Shown here: positions 1-11,799 of the stretch, piece by piece
How positions within the stretch are numbered: the stretch's first letter is position 1
How the letters are laid out: each line of letters starts with the position of its first letter
NCBI GenBank assembly: GCA_026182355.1
Contig: JAPFBL010000255.1
Location: 2,170,001-2,234,000 of the forward strand
Reading direction: 5' to 3'
DNA: 64,000 bases
Source of the DNA: Hermatobates lingyangjiaoensis
Lineage: Eukaryota; Arthropoda; Insecta; Hemiptera; Hermatobatidae
Position numbers and translations under genes: made by a program
The notes under the pieces: model-generated
The model's database searches: none
What the model was told of the DNA's origin: nothing
Seen by the model: the letters and a program-made list of their open reading frames with translations, nothing else

Positions 1-850
1 CACTATCTGTACTACCTCACGAATGCAATGCTAATAATTATATCCCATTTAGATATTTATGTTATGCTTAAATGATACGTTATGTTTTATATACTCAAGA
101 AATTTGACATTGAGTTACTTATAGTAAAGTAGAGTGTAGGCCACTCCAGATTTTTTTGTAATAGGGCGTGTAACAAAAATATTTAATTTTAAAAAGTTGC
201 TTGTAGCCTAATAGGGACACTTTACTTTCTGATCTAATCAATACATTAGTTTATATTCAGTCGTTATGCAATCGCTGTTCCAGTAATTCTTTGCAGCCTG
301 TGCACTCTACTCATAACTTTAATTAATAATCTGGAGGTACGTACATTTTTGCTGGAAAATACCATGAACTACCAGTTTAATTTTGTCAGGTCAAATTGAT
401 TGTAGGACAAAAGATTAACGTTGCGGATAAGATATAATACTTGTTTACCTTTACCCGCTGTTTTTTCTACATTTTGGTATTCATTCACCTTCCAGTCAAT
501 GGAAGTTTACCAACAAAAATAATTAAAGAACTTTTATTTAATGAGTACCTTCTTTAACTGTCTTTCTTTATCTTCAAAATCTCCATTCTTAATGAAGTTT
601 AGAAAATATCCAAAAAAATATAAAAGCTGTGGGAAAACTGTCTTCTCAGTGTGAAAGCACATCTACATAGTTGTGATGTTATGAAATATTTAAATCATTT
701 GTGGAAACAGATCGAATTACAATAATGGATAAGGTCAAATTACAATAACCGCAAGAAGGTGTCCAAAATAAGGAAGCTTTAGGTTGTAATCCATTTGAAA
801 ATTATTTAAATGTTTAATAATTTAATTTTGCCATGTATTCAAATGCTATT
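1..850. other. A+T-rich non-coding sequence
   Basis: No open frame, repeat or RNA recognised apart from the (TA)n tract starting at about 855. Confidence 0.5.
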
Positions 851-854
851 ACTT

Positions 855-886
<32 letters not shown>

Positions 887-887
<1 letters not shown>

Positions 888-1116
888 CATTAAACTTAAT
901 CAGTGCAGTCTCGGCATTCACGATCTTAAGACAGAGATTCGATCCTACGAACTAACCTCCTGCTAACAGGGTTCAACTGGAAAAGGAGTTGGCCGAGCGA
1001 CATGTTAAATTAAAATCGATGACTCATACTTAGTCATTGCTATAAATAGATTAAAAGGATAGTACAGGTTAATATAAAGAGAAGGTCAAAGGTCAATAAT
1101 GAACAAGAAACAAGCG
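887..1116 (-). mobile_element. Penelope-like element 5' end (untranslated region and N-terminal ORF), reverse copy
   Basis: Reverse complement of about 62918-63153: shared blocks include the tcatcgattttaa region, the ccagttgaaccctgttagca region and the end of the N-terminal ORF (near V-N-F-N-D). It breaks off at a (TA)n tract at 850-886, at a different element position than the copy at 63 kb. The right end joins a forward segment of the same element (1122-1181), making an inverted junction. Confidence 0.7.
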
Positions 1117-1189
1117 GTTTTGACCTTTCAACTCTTTTATTCTAACCGCTTGTTTCTTGTTCATTATTGACCTTTGACCTTATCTTTAT
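1073..1189. repeat. Inverted repeat at a Penelope-element junction
   Basis: Arms 1073-1119 and 1144-1189 are nearly perfectly complementary (for example caagaaacaagcggtt against aaccgcttgtttcttg) with a 24-bp spacer. Both arms derive from the Penelope 5' region, so two copies lie head to head. Confidence 0.9.
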
Positions 1190-1196
1190 AAAACTG

Positions 1197-1424
1197 AAAA
1201 CTGAACTATTCCTAATTGGAGTTGGAGTTGAGACATCTGTTGGGTAGTTGATGAGAGGGGGTGGGGTGGTTTCAGGTACGTAGTGGGTCTGCCCTGCAGT
1301 GCCTCGCACTAAGTATTGGCGTTGGCGAATAACCTAAGAACTCTGCTAAAATTCGAAACCACCCCACCCTTCCTCATCAACCACCCAACACATGTCTCAA
1401 CCCCAACTAGGAATAGTTCAGTTT
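1197..1424. repeat. Imperfect inverted repeat, about 70-bp arms
   Basis: Left arm 1197-1273 and right arm 1355-1424 pair over blocks such as ctgaactattccta / taggaatagttcag and gggtggggtggtttc / gaaaccaccccaccc. The spacer is 81 bp. It lies between the Penelope inverted junction and a hammerhead-like motif, so it may be part of the same compound element. Confidence 0.85.
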
Positions 1425-1464
1425 TGTGCATTGGCATTACATTACACCCTATACTTTAGTCGTA

Positions 1465-1509
1465 AGCTAAGCCTGATGATGGTCTACGAGTCCGAAACAT
1501 GTCGTTTTA
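1465..1509 (+). other. Hammerhead-ribozyme-like motif
   Basis: CTGATGA at 1473-1479, an imperfect hairpin (GGTCT ACG AGTCC), GAAA at 1494-1497, palindrome ACATGT at 1497-1502, and GTC at 1501-1503. Flanks aagc and gttt can form stem I. The extra T before stem II departs from the consensus, so this may be a decayed ribozyme. Confidence 0.45.
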
Positions 1510-4500
1510 TTGAAAATAATATTTAGTTAGTTCTTAAATAGCGTTAGAATGTGTAGTTGTGAAAAGAAAAGTTTGGGCCAGTTGATTTTTTTATTCCCCG
1601 AGGAACTGAGAAGAGCCTGTAGGACATTAGAGAAACTCTCAAAAAAGGTAACCACGCATGAAATTGGCATAAAATTTTTAGAAACATGTTTGTAAGAAAG
1701 ATTGCTACCAACCTTCACTAATATATATATAGATAAAAGTATCGACCGTGAAATAGAAATAAAACTAAAGTTTATGGGGACTCAGTCAGTTCTTCAGTTT
1801 AATTTGGACCTACAACTACAACATTTATAACTATTTCATTCGTACAAAAGTCTAAAAATAGAATTTCATATGTTTAAAGTATTAAGGTTATTTATCACAA
1901 TTTTTAATTCTTCGTTGTGGCATTTATCTTTCCCTGTCAAACTATGCTATATGAATATTTGTAACTTAAAAAAGAGAAATATATTTTCAATAAGTATTTC
2001 AAAGCCGTATGTATGAAAATAAACAAGGCTGGGTTAATTAACTAGTGATTTCATCAATTTAAATATGATTTTATAATCTCTTCTGAAAGGGGAAGAACAC
2101 AATTTAATTAACTATTCTCTCTAAAAACGAATGCATTGATAATTAAGTCATCCATAATTCCAACATTTGCTGGTGTCCCATTTATAATACTGATGTTATC
2201 ACTAGAATTTAATAAGAGTATAGTTTAATTGAAAAGTTGAAGAATATTCTATTGTGTAAGTAAGATAGATTTATTGACATTTAAAGTTCCAGTTTAAAAA
2301 GAAACAGGATCTAGAGTGATTAACGACGCCTCTCTCTTCAGTGAACAACAAAAAAACTGGTTCTCTCTTTTATAAGATCAAAAACATAACTGGAGAATTT
2401 TTACTGGTGTTCAAATTGAATAATGTACCTCACATGCAAAGACCTATATGAGTGATCCATCTGACTCGAATCTATAAAATGTATGCAGTAATCTAAACAA
2501 GATTGTTATAGTAGTATGATTGTTACAGTAGTATGATTGTTATAGTAGTATGATTGTTATAGGAGTATGACTGTTATCTGAGTATGATTGTTAGTGCTGA
2601 GATTGAGTAAATTGTTCAATTTAATGAATTTATCAATTGTCGTTGATATTAGGATAGTTTTATCCTGATAATTTTTACATTGTTTTTGTGATGTAATGTT
2701 TTTGTAACTTAAACTTGGTAATCACAATTACCTATTAAAAAAAAATTAAGTCGATACTAGCAGCCCTTCCAAGTGTCAAAAATAATTGTAATTACTATTA
2801 AATTGACAGGTTTGTTTACAATCTGGTATACGTGTTTTACGATTTCTGTTTGATAGAGTACATCAAATTGAAAGTGAATTGAAATTGGTTAGAATTAATA
2901 TATAAAATAAATATGAATATAATTATTATTAATATATAAAAGGCTATCCATGAATGTATGGTAACATATTAATTTAGAAAAGGGTATTATTAGCAGTTAC
3001 TATCATTCTGGCAATGTTGCTCAGTCATGACTAAAATGTTGTCAACATAACAGAAGAATAACTTAATAACCCCTAACCAAAATCAAAGCCTGTAAGTGTG
3101 TGTTTGGGAAACAATCACTATTAATTAACTTACAGTTTATAATTTCACCTACGGAATAAACTACAAACGAATGAAAGAGTCTCAGATCTTAAAAAAAAAA
3201 ATAATAATAATAATATAAAACTTGCTTGGTAAAAATATACGCATTTCTAAGGTGACTATCAAAATGTCAACAAATGCCAAATGTCAATTTTTCTTGTTTA
3301 AAGTTTTGAAGTCTTAGATGATAATAAGGAGAAAAATGTTTGAATAGAAATTGTTGAAAACAGTTTGCGTAATCGATAAGTGTTTTCAGATTTGTTCTAA
3401 AGTCATGTGTTTTTTTAAATACTTTAATCTGAAATTTTGTTGTCAATTTTTATATATTTCTTGTGGTTATGACTTTAACAGATTTAAATGTAGACAAACA
3501 GTACAGATTGGCAAGAAGTGCCAAACAGGCAACTTCTTACTCATTAACCCTTTTTTAAATTACAGATAATCGATTTTTTTTAAACATTTTTTACACTAGA
3601 ACTTGATTAGAAAAATTTGCAAGAAAATGTAAACTCTCTGATTCAAATTGGATGTCATTTGACCATTCATTCTACAGTGTAAGAGTACCACAGACCTAAA
3701 GCCACCTGACTTCTATCTTTATAGATAATCTACAGCTAGCTAATATTATTGAAATGTTTTGTCACAAAGCATTGGTCTACCTTCCTCAAACTTGGATTCA
3801 TGATTTTCTGAACACTTAATATAACAACTAAATAATTATAGAAGTAGGCCAATAATACAATACGCTATGGGTATCACAGAGATGAAATAAAGATTAGGGT
3901 AGGTGAGTCTCAAACGTTGTTGACACCTTGTCTCAATTCGATTGGCATTATCAAGGAACTATCTGTTTTAGAATTACTCTGTCTTCTGACGATGTTTGTT
4001 TTGTTTCTTCTATGGTTCGTCTTGATATAATACATGAGTTTTTGTTGATTTCAAAAATATTGACCGCAGATATCGCTATTAACCATAGTAGTTTTTAGAG
4101 AAGTACAAATTCACTTCTGAAATTGTTAGTTTGAAGATTCGATCTTCATAAGAAGTATAGAGCTGCATCTCTGCTTAGTATTCCAACGGCCTTTATGATT
4201 TGGTCTAATTGAGTCTCAACTTAGTATCAATGTCACCCTTGGAATATTTATAACTGTCCCTGTTTCTGTTGGACAGAAGTTTTAACTTGTCAAAATTAAT
4301 AAAAAAGTATTTAAGATCAATCTTTGAACAAGAACGAATCCAAACTTTCCGTTAATTCAATAGCACAGAATATCATTAAAAATATTAATTTTGCTATAAT
4401 TTTGATAATTTTATTATACAAAGTTTGCTAAAAGGAAAGTTAGAAAAGTTGATTATTTATTCCTTTAAACTTTTATTAGTTCAAGGGCCTAAATGTAAAT

Positions 4501-5190
4501 ACTTGCATATGCTTAGAAGGGGCTAGTTTCGTCACTAGGTCATAATCTTTCTGCATTTCTAGCCGCACCTATCACGCTGAATAAGCCCGCAGCTTTAACA
4601 GACGCCTTTCAGTTTATCATCCTACTAGCTTACTCCTTTAATAGTTTGTTCCATGTAAATGGTAATGTTACTGCATTAGTATATTTTGTATAAAGCTATA
4701 TGGCAAATTGTCATGCAGTTCGTAAAAAACTATTTAGTCAACTTGTTAAGACAATAACATGTTATAGCTTGATAATTCAGTAATACAAAATAATTTACTT
4801 TTTGTTTTCAATTTATTTTATTAATGTTATCATAGGTATGTTTTAAATTGTTATCTAAGTTCAAAATTGTTTACGTCTTGTTGTAGTTGAGGTGTTGTCT
4901 GAAGTATGTTCCGTTTCTGTTGTTTACTATAATCAGATAAACCTGAAGAACAACAGTAGCTTAGAAATGAGTTGTTCTGAAGACGAACACTTAATGTGGG
5001 AACTTTTTATATGATTTATAATAATGAGAAAATATAACTTAGTTACTGAGCACTAGTAAATTATTTTATTATTCTAGATATTAAACTGGCAAATCACAGC
5101 CCTGATTCACAGTCTGCATATATCAGTCTGGCCAGCAAAATAGTTTTACATGAATAAATTTGATATTTTTGGTTTTAACGATAAAAATGA
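1510..5190. other. A+T-rich non-coding sequence
   Basis: Only the 17-bp tandem repeat at 2501-2593 stands out. The reverse frame 1527-1718 and forward frame 3351-3569 have the amino-acid bias of random A+T-rich DNA. Confidence 0.5.
2501..2593 (+). repeat. 17-bp tandem repeat, about 5.5 copies
   Basis: Unit gattgttatagtagtat repeated with a few substitutions (gattgttacagtagtat, gattgttataggagtat and so on). No coding potential. Confidence 0.9.
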
Positions 5191-5201
5191 ATACTACTGA
5201 C

Positions 5202-5231
5202 CGTTAGGAGAAGAAGGGACAGTGACTTCAT
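5202..5231 (-). CDS. Candidate first coding exon of a secreted protein (signal peptide start)
   Basis: On the minus strand an ATG at 5231 opens MKSLSLLLLT, a typical beginning of a secretion signal, followed directly by a gtcagt donor at 5201. Many arthropod cuticle-protein genes split the signal peptide in this way with a tiny first exon. The flanking 5205-5440 is the most G+C-rich stretch of the left 7 kb and has a TATA-like TATATCT about 30 bp before a CAGTT just upstream of the ATG. No second exon was found; it would lie at lower coordinates or beyond the left edge. Chance occurrence is possible. Confidence 0.3.
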
Positions 5232-5440
5232 GGCAACTGGGGAGCGAGGACTGCGAAGGAGTAGATATAGGGGAGCGTGTCCTTCGGGGCGGCTGGCGAG
5301 GTAGTGATCCTCATTGGCACATCTCATTGGGCAAGAGACACGTCACTCCTTCCTCGTCTGCAGCCTCTGACGCCCAATACTAATTGTGCGGTAACACGGA
5401 AACAACACCCAGCAGTCCTCCTGCAGTGTCCACCATAATA
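5205..5440 (-). promoter_or_regulatory. G+C-rich island, possible minus-strand promoter
   Basis: Sharply more G+C-rich than the A+T-rich flanks and free of recognisable repeats. It sits directly upstream, on the minus strand, of the putative signal-peptide exon. The TATATCT-to-CAGTT spacing of about 30 bp fits a TATA/initiator core promoter. It could instead be an old repeat. Confidence 0.25.
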
Positions 5441-5744
5441 TACTTTCACCTGCATATGCTTATCAACCTTCCTACAACAAATTGTACCATTTCCTTCAAA
5501 TCAATAAAATGTTATATAACCAAAAAGCTTTGAATAAAGTCATTACGTAATCTCACTTAAAAACTGACTTTGTCAAGAAAATTCTAAACAACAAAAGTGT
5601 TTTACATTATGATTAACGTTTCAATTTATGATTAACTTTTACTTCAAAACAAATTGATATGAGTATAAAATTATAAATTATTTTAAACTTAATTCATTAC
5701 ATTCATATTAATACAATTTGCAGATTAATATTTAAGATTACTTA

Positions 5745-6062
5745 AACTTTTTTTCTTTTTTTTTATTGTTTAAACCGATCCCTTAGCGGGTTTAAACGTC
5801 AGTCTTTTACGGTCTTTTTGTTTGATCGGTGGTTCTATATTAGGAGTCCTATATTTTGCCTAACTCAAGTGAATTTAGAGTAGGAATCTTTAACGAGTAC
5901 CTGACATCGAAGTCTCGGGACGACGGCTTAACGTCCTCTCCAAGGGACGACGTACTCAGACTTATTCACCTCTCGTGGGAATAAATCGAGGGCCAGGTGG
6001 GTATGGAACCTTGGAGCTACCAGTTCAGAGGCGAGTACTTTAACTGAGCTAACCTAGCCCCT
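5745..6062 (-). mobile_element. tRNA-derived SINE, near full length
   Basis: Read on the minus strand, a tRNA-like head starts near 6061. Box A (tagctcagttaaag) is at 6038-6051 and box B (ggttccatacc) at about 6000-6010. A non-tRNA body with ggacgttaagcc and tactcgttaaag follows, then an A-rich tail near 5745-5765. Box B is diverged from ggttcgantcc, so this is a SINE rather than a working tRNA. A second copy of the body lies at 30770-31010. Confidence 0.7.
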
Positions 6063-6064
6063 TA

Positions 6065-7475
6065 CTTAAACTTAAGAAACAAATTAAATAATCTTTCAAA
6101 ATTGTAAGAGTAATATTATCAAAAAAACCTCAGTATAATTATATGGTTATACTGGTATAACTATTATTAATTCTTGAAACTTATGTACTGTTATGTTAAA
6201 GCTGACAGTGGATTGACTGGTTGACAATAACACAAAGTTCGGTGACAACTTTGAGCTACATTTATGGAAAATTTTAATAAAAGCTCCTCTGTGGTGCATG
6301 CAACTTCAAGTCGCATTCCTTATAAAAGAACATATCAGTTGTAAGACTTCATTTCTGTACAACTTTTACTTGAACGAGAAAATCGAAAAACATAATATTT
6401 ATGTAGGAGACTACGACTATTATATTTTTATTTATTACTGATTAATTACTAATTGAATATCACACATAAGCTACATTTATATAAAATAATTAACAAAAAA
6501 AAGTAAGTCAAGCCTGATAAAAATTAAACAAATGTAATACTGATTTATGAGTGGCAAAATGCAATGCAGTAGCTTATACATTTAATATAAATAAATCTCA
6601 GACCCTCCCGAGATTTTCCTTTGGAAGACGGTTTTCAGTATTTCATTCACATTTTGAAATTATTAATTTGCATATTTCAGGAATGGCCTCTGTCAAATGA
6701 TATATGTACGGTTTTCCAACTAAATGAATTATGCTAATCAAATTCTTATGAGATGAATTTATTGTTTAGTTATTATTTAGATATAAAAGCTACAGAAAAA
6801 AAATTGAGTGTCTATACTCAACTTTACTATTAGTAGACATAATGATGCAACTCGTTAACAACCAATTGATTTTTAATTTTGTTATTGTGTAATATCATAA
6901 TCATATATGATGAACAATCCCTAACTAGAAATTAATTTACTAACTAGATAAGTAACTAGAAATTATTGATCAGTCAGACATGTTATTACTGTTACTAGAT
7001 AGACTACCCGTGACCCTTTCTGCCACTCAGAAATTATAACAATAGGTATTGAAATTAACTCACTGAGCATGATTGACAGGGATAATTTTAATTGTTCTTT
7101 CTTGTTATTGAGGCACGGAAACAAATTCTTATATGACCCATGCTCTTGATATAGTATTTTTAATATGATTCAAGATATATACACAGTAAGTATATTTAGC
7201 AAAATAAAAAGCATTTAAAAGTAAAAAAAAATTATTTATTTTATCATATAAATAAAAAAACATCAATTCAAGTTATATAGAAAATGAAATATATTTAAAA
7301 CAAACAAAACTTGTAAATTAAAATATTCAATTTACTTACCAAACATAAAATAACATTAGTGAAAGGATGTCTTTATAAAATGTCTTTATAATATTACCTT
7401 AGAACATTCGTATTTTATCTGACTGTTCTGTTCAAGTTTGTTATTAAAATTATTTTACATTTATTTAAAATACAT
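6065..7475. other. A+T-rich non-coding sequence
   Basis: Nothing recognised on either strand. Confidence 0.5.
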
Positions 7476-7479
7476 TTGC

Positions 7480-8000
7480 AGTACTGTCATCAGGGAGCCC
7501 GCAAGCCTCTGGGCTACTCTTGCTCTGTGCTTTTATTTTATTACCAGTGTTTATTTTTCGCAAATTTTAAATTAATTTTTTTTTGGTTACATTTATATAT
7601 AATATATTTTCACTACTGTCATAGGCGAGCACGCAAGCGACTGGCTACCCTGGATCCATACCTTTACTTCATTACCTTTTTTTTTATTATTCAAATTTTT
7701 ATTAAAAAATTTTTTTGTTACATTTACTTTTAATATATTTCTTGCTACTGTCATCGGCGACCACGCAAGCTAGTGGGCTACCCTGGCTCCATGCCTTTAG
7801 TTTATTACCAGTGTTCATATTACGCAAATATTAAATTAAAAAAAAATTGTTTTGTTACATTTATATATAATACATTTGCACTACTGTCATCGGCGAAAGA
7901 TGCAAGACACTTGCTACCATGGGGCTCCAATTTTGGGAATATAGCGATAATTTTCTTTTATTTAACATTATTTCATGTAAAAATAATATATATTTAATTT
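7480..8000 (+). repeat. Minisatellite, period 132-136 bp, about four copies
   Basis: The block actgtcatcggcga...cgcaag...gctaccctgg recurs at 7483, 7615, 7747 and 7883. Each unit also has ttaccagtgtt-like and gttacatttatatataat blocks. Units have diverged by substitutions and small indels. Open frames across this array (7476-7733, 7773-7997) are products of the repeat and not genes. Confidence 0.9.
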
Positions 8001-8533
8001 CAGGTCTCTATCTCCACGGGAAATGGGCAAACAAAGAAACAAACTCACGAACTTTATATATATATATAGATTAAACTGAGGGCCTGAATATCATCTGACT
8101 AGTGTGCCCCGCGACAATACATATCATATTGTGAATTCCATTCTTGTTTCTAGATTCAAATTCAGATTTTACATTCTTCAATGAACTTTATAATAGTCCC
8201 TGGAGAATAACCCTCACTTTTATTAGTTTTAGCTACGTATGTCAAAAATATTTATTATCTTCAAGGCTGTCATACAGAATGTGATCAAAGGGTCCTCCTC
8301 GTCTTTGACAACAACGTGTCACCATTCTTCATATAGTGTTAATTACAGTTTGCTTAAGTATTAGTTAAGAAGATAAATTCCAGATAGTTATTCTGTGTAA
8401 ATTTTAAAATCCATCCTTTGAAGATATAGTATTCTGTTACGAATTTGAGTTCAGCTGGAATGAGCTTTTTAATTTGAATTAGACCCGGTTCGCCAACTTT
8501 TCAAATCAAGGGCTTAGAAAAGCTCCTGTTTGT

Positions 8534-8809
8534 TTAAGGAGTGCTAGATCCCCTTATTCCTACCTCTTTTGAGTTTACCTGATGACTCCCACAGTTAACC
8601 ACCGCGGCAAGGCAACTCCTCCGATATAGACGGGAGTTTTGGAGCTCGTGTTGCTTAGAGGAGTTATCCAGGTTGTTCTGGATTTGCTCACTCTCCTTTC
8701 TTTGGATTTGTGAAACATTCTCTGTTGACTCTTCTTCTAGATCCCTTGAAGTTGGTGTGATTATGTAAGCCTTCTTTAAGGTTTGACCTTTAGGTAAATG
8801 TTGCCTCAT
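8534..8809 (-). CDS. Unrecognised 91-codon open frame
   Basis: A minus-strand frame from 8809 with fairly balanced amino-acid use, rich in Glu, Gln and Ser, with V-N-C-G-S-H-Q-V-N-S-K-E near its C-terminus. That end faintly recalls the zinc-knuckle region of LINE ORF1 proteins, but the needed Cys/His spacing is not present. The local base composition is more coding-like than the flanks. It could be a decayed retroelement piece or a chance frame. Confidence 0.2.
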   Translation of the reverse strand: MRQHLPKGQTLKKAYIITPTSRDLEEESTENVSQIQRKESEQIQNNLDNSSKQHELQNSRLYRRSCLAAVVNCGSHQVNSKEVGIRGSSTP

Positions 8810-9104
8810 TATTATTTATCTTCATTAGTTTCCAATCCTACAAATATAGTCAGTGAGGCTACCATTTGGTCTATTTACAACTTCGAGTGTCAAATGTTCA
8901 TTCAAACTAGACAGTGTTGAAATCCACAGACCATTTTTCTTTGTAAAATAATCTCTGATTTAATACTTAGTTTTTCTGATTAAAAATTTTATATTTCTGT
9001 CTATGAAAAAGGTTTAAAATGAAAAACCGAAAAGTTGGCGGTGAGAGTTTAATTTGAACCTGAAGAACTGACCTAGTCCTGATAAACTTTAATTTTGTAT
9101 ATAA

Positions 9105-9345
9105 ATATATATAACAAGATTTCACAATAAACATGTGAAACACCAAATCAACGTCCAAATCGCAATAAGAAATAAATAAAGACTAACCTCTTTCAACGCA
9201 AGAAGCTGTCTTCTTCTGAGTCAAATTTCAACTTAGGTATATTGAGAAATGTTATATATGTTGAAAATTGACTCTGACAAAGACCGGCTGTTACGGTTGA
9301 AAGATCATATTCTTTTTTCTGATTTCTTAGTATGGTTTGAACATA
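9105..9345. repeat. Inverted pair of short dispersed repeats with hammerhead-like core
   Basis: A minus copy at about 9105-9220 and a plus copy at about 9262-9345 belong to one family. Features are gactctgacaaagac, a hairpin, gttgaaagatc, then a tail like cttattatggttt and gacgttgat. In the plus copy CTGACAA is at 9274-9280 and GAAAGATC at 9299-9306. The two face each other across about 40 bp. Confidence 0.65.
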
Positions 9346-9904
9346 GATATATCTGAACATGCATAAACAAAATTTACAGAATGAAATCACATACTATAGA
9401 TCACAAAGACCAACTGCTTTATTTAGCCTAATAAAGAGTCTAATATAAAGAAGTCTAGAATCTTTTTAATACCATAGATTCCATGTAATCAAGTAGAAAT
9501 ATGGTATTGAATTTTTCGTGATCCCTTGTATGTGCTTTCTTTCTGTAATTTTTTGTTAATTTAGTTCACTGCATCGTTTTAAGTGATTTCTTTCATATAA
9601 AAACAAACAGAGCATGTCAGGAATATATATGTCAATATTCCAGAAAATTTAAAATAAAGCGTCTAAGACTGGAGTTTTAGTTTTATTTGAAACTTCTTTA
9701 ATGGATTAATATGTAGCTTTAATATGACTGTAAATCAGGGGATATGTAAAAATCATACATTCAGTAGGAATTAAAAATTCATCTGCAGATGTAAAATCAC
9801 AACATACAGAATATTATAAATGAGAATATTGCAGAGGTATGAATTTAGAGAAGTATGAACTTTTAAAAAAGGAGAACTATCAATTACTACAGTATAATCT
9901 ATAT

Positions 9905-10305
9905 AAATAAAATAATGATTTTGTCTGTACATTGTTTAGAACTGGCTCATTTTAAGTTTTCTTTACGTTTCATACATCAGAGAAACCGAATCCAACCTTA
10001 GAAAAATTTCTGTCGGTTTGTCGGTTGTCCGCAAAATTTTGTCACAAGTTAACTCAGCCCCATAAGACATATCAAGCTGAAACTTTAACAGCAGATTTGT
10101 GTAAGTCTAACTTAAAATATAGGCTCTGAATTGATTGGAAATTCAACGTAAAGTGACGTTATGGACGTTTAAAGCAAAAACGTTTGTCACAAGTAAACTC
10201 AGCCACCATGAGACATAGTAAGCTGAAACTTTGACACTAGAATTTTGTATGCCTAACTTAAAATATAGGCTCTAAATAGATTGATAATTCAGTAAAGAAG
10301 CGAAG
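9905..10305 (+). repeat. Dispersed repeat with an internal 155-bp direct duplication
   Basis: The block gtcacaagttaactcagcc...aagctgaaactttaac...aacttaaaatataggctctgaat occurs at 10041 and again, diverged, at 10196. The preceding ttctgtcggtttgtcggttgtccg is of the kind found in retroelement 3' tails of invertebrates. Class not determined. Confidence 0.55.
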
Positions 10306-11269
10306 TTATTGGGCTTTAAGCTGTATTTTCCTAACTTCACAGACATGTTTATTTTGAAAATACACAGTTGTAGCAAGTAGGTATTGTTAGTTGATTTTAA
10401 TTTCATTTGAGCATATGAATAAATTGCGCATTTCACAACATTGAAAAGGTGTTTCCCTATGTATTCAGAATAAATAGTTTTGTGAACGAGCAATTCTCAA
10501 CCCTTAATATGAACAGGCAGGAAAAATCAACAAACAAGTTCTTACGCTATATCAAGCCAAGGAAAGAACTTACAAGTAGGTAAATAGAGTGATTAGTGAT
10601 GAGGAAGCAGTTCATTATCTAATTGAATTTCTTGACTCTGAATTACTTTTTCCTGGACTGCCTGCTCATGAGTAAAAACTTAAAGTAAGAGCATCATAAT
10701 ACTGCAGTTTAGTAGCAGTAACAAATTTCATGTTACGAAACGTGAGTGCCCGAAAACTGTGCAAGGGGACATGACTCTGAGTTTGTGCTCTGTACACATA
10801 TGCCATAGAGGTGGACATCATAACTGGGGATGGAATGGGGAGTCTGTGTGTATACCACGCATACCACTATTTGTTTCCGTTGAAGCGATTACAAAGTCCT
10901 TTGAGAGTCTATTTCGCATTGAGGTTAACTAAGTCGCAAAGGGAAACTTTATCTAACGCAGCAATTCAAGTAAACGAGACCAAGTTTTTCTCACATGGCC
11001 AACTGTAGTTTACTTGCTCAAGAGTCAGAGGTTCCAACTGTTTGTTCTTCCATGAACCTGAAGGACAGACAGCTAATGTGGTGTATACAGAGACATTTGC
11101 TTAACACTGTATTAATAATGGTATTTTCTACTATTCTATAATTTCTAATGGTATTTTAGAATACCAAGTTAAATAGCTTTTTTTATTCCGTCAAAGACGA
11201 GTACGTTTGCTAGTACGAGTATTATATAAGTGTGTGTTCAAGAATGCAAACATTAAATATAAGTCTGTA

Positions 11270-11695
11270 CAAGCAGAAATACCCGGCGTTGCCCGGGTTG
11301 CTATGAAGTAATCAAACACAAATTTTTTATTTTGTGCCCAAAAAAACACAAATATTTTTGAAAGTATGAGCCACGAAGAGAATTTATATATAGACTCGAT
11401 TTTATTTCCAACATTTCATATTTTATGCATTAAGGCCGTAGACGCCATATTTCTTCAGAAAAAATGCAAAAACTCAAATCGGCAAATTTTTGAGGTTTTT
11501 GGCCCTAGGGGGCCTGGGTTAGGCTGCCCCCCAGATTTTAATAGCCTAAAACCACCCCAAGATCCTATAGAAAGTGCCTTGCAAAAGAATTTTTGAAAAA
11601 GGTCCATTGTAGGCCGAATGATAAGGTTACAAACATACATACATACATACATACATACATACAGAGCCACGAAGAGAATTTATATATATTGTGTA
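11270..11695 (+). mobile_element. Non-LTR-type 3' tail with (CATA)n, two stacked ends
   Basis: Contains the palindrome cccggcgttgcccggg at 11283-11298 and a block ggccctagggggcctgggtt at 11500-11519. A (CATA)n tract lies at 11632-11662. The 25-bp block gagccacgaagagaatttat plus atata occurs at 11369 and again at 11665, suggesting a partial tandem insertion. Frames 11366-11596, 11455-11670 and 11593-11787 cross it without recognisable protein similarity. Confidence 0.5.
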
Positions 11696-11799
11696 CAAGT
11701 ATATCAGGTCTAAACTCACACCAACCAAGAAATATATTTCACATTTATGGAATCCCAAAAATTGTTTACTCTAACAGACCTAAATAAATACTATTTAAA

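Noticed and set aside
6000..6062. A tRNA gene on the minus strand
   Set aside because: Box A is good but box B is diverged and the cloverleaf stems are not maintained; a SINE body and A-rich tail follow.
7476..7997. Two frames of 85 and 74 codons
   Set aside because: They are translations of the minisatellite.
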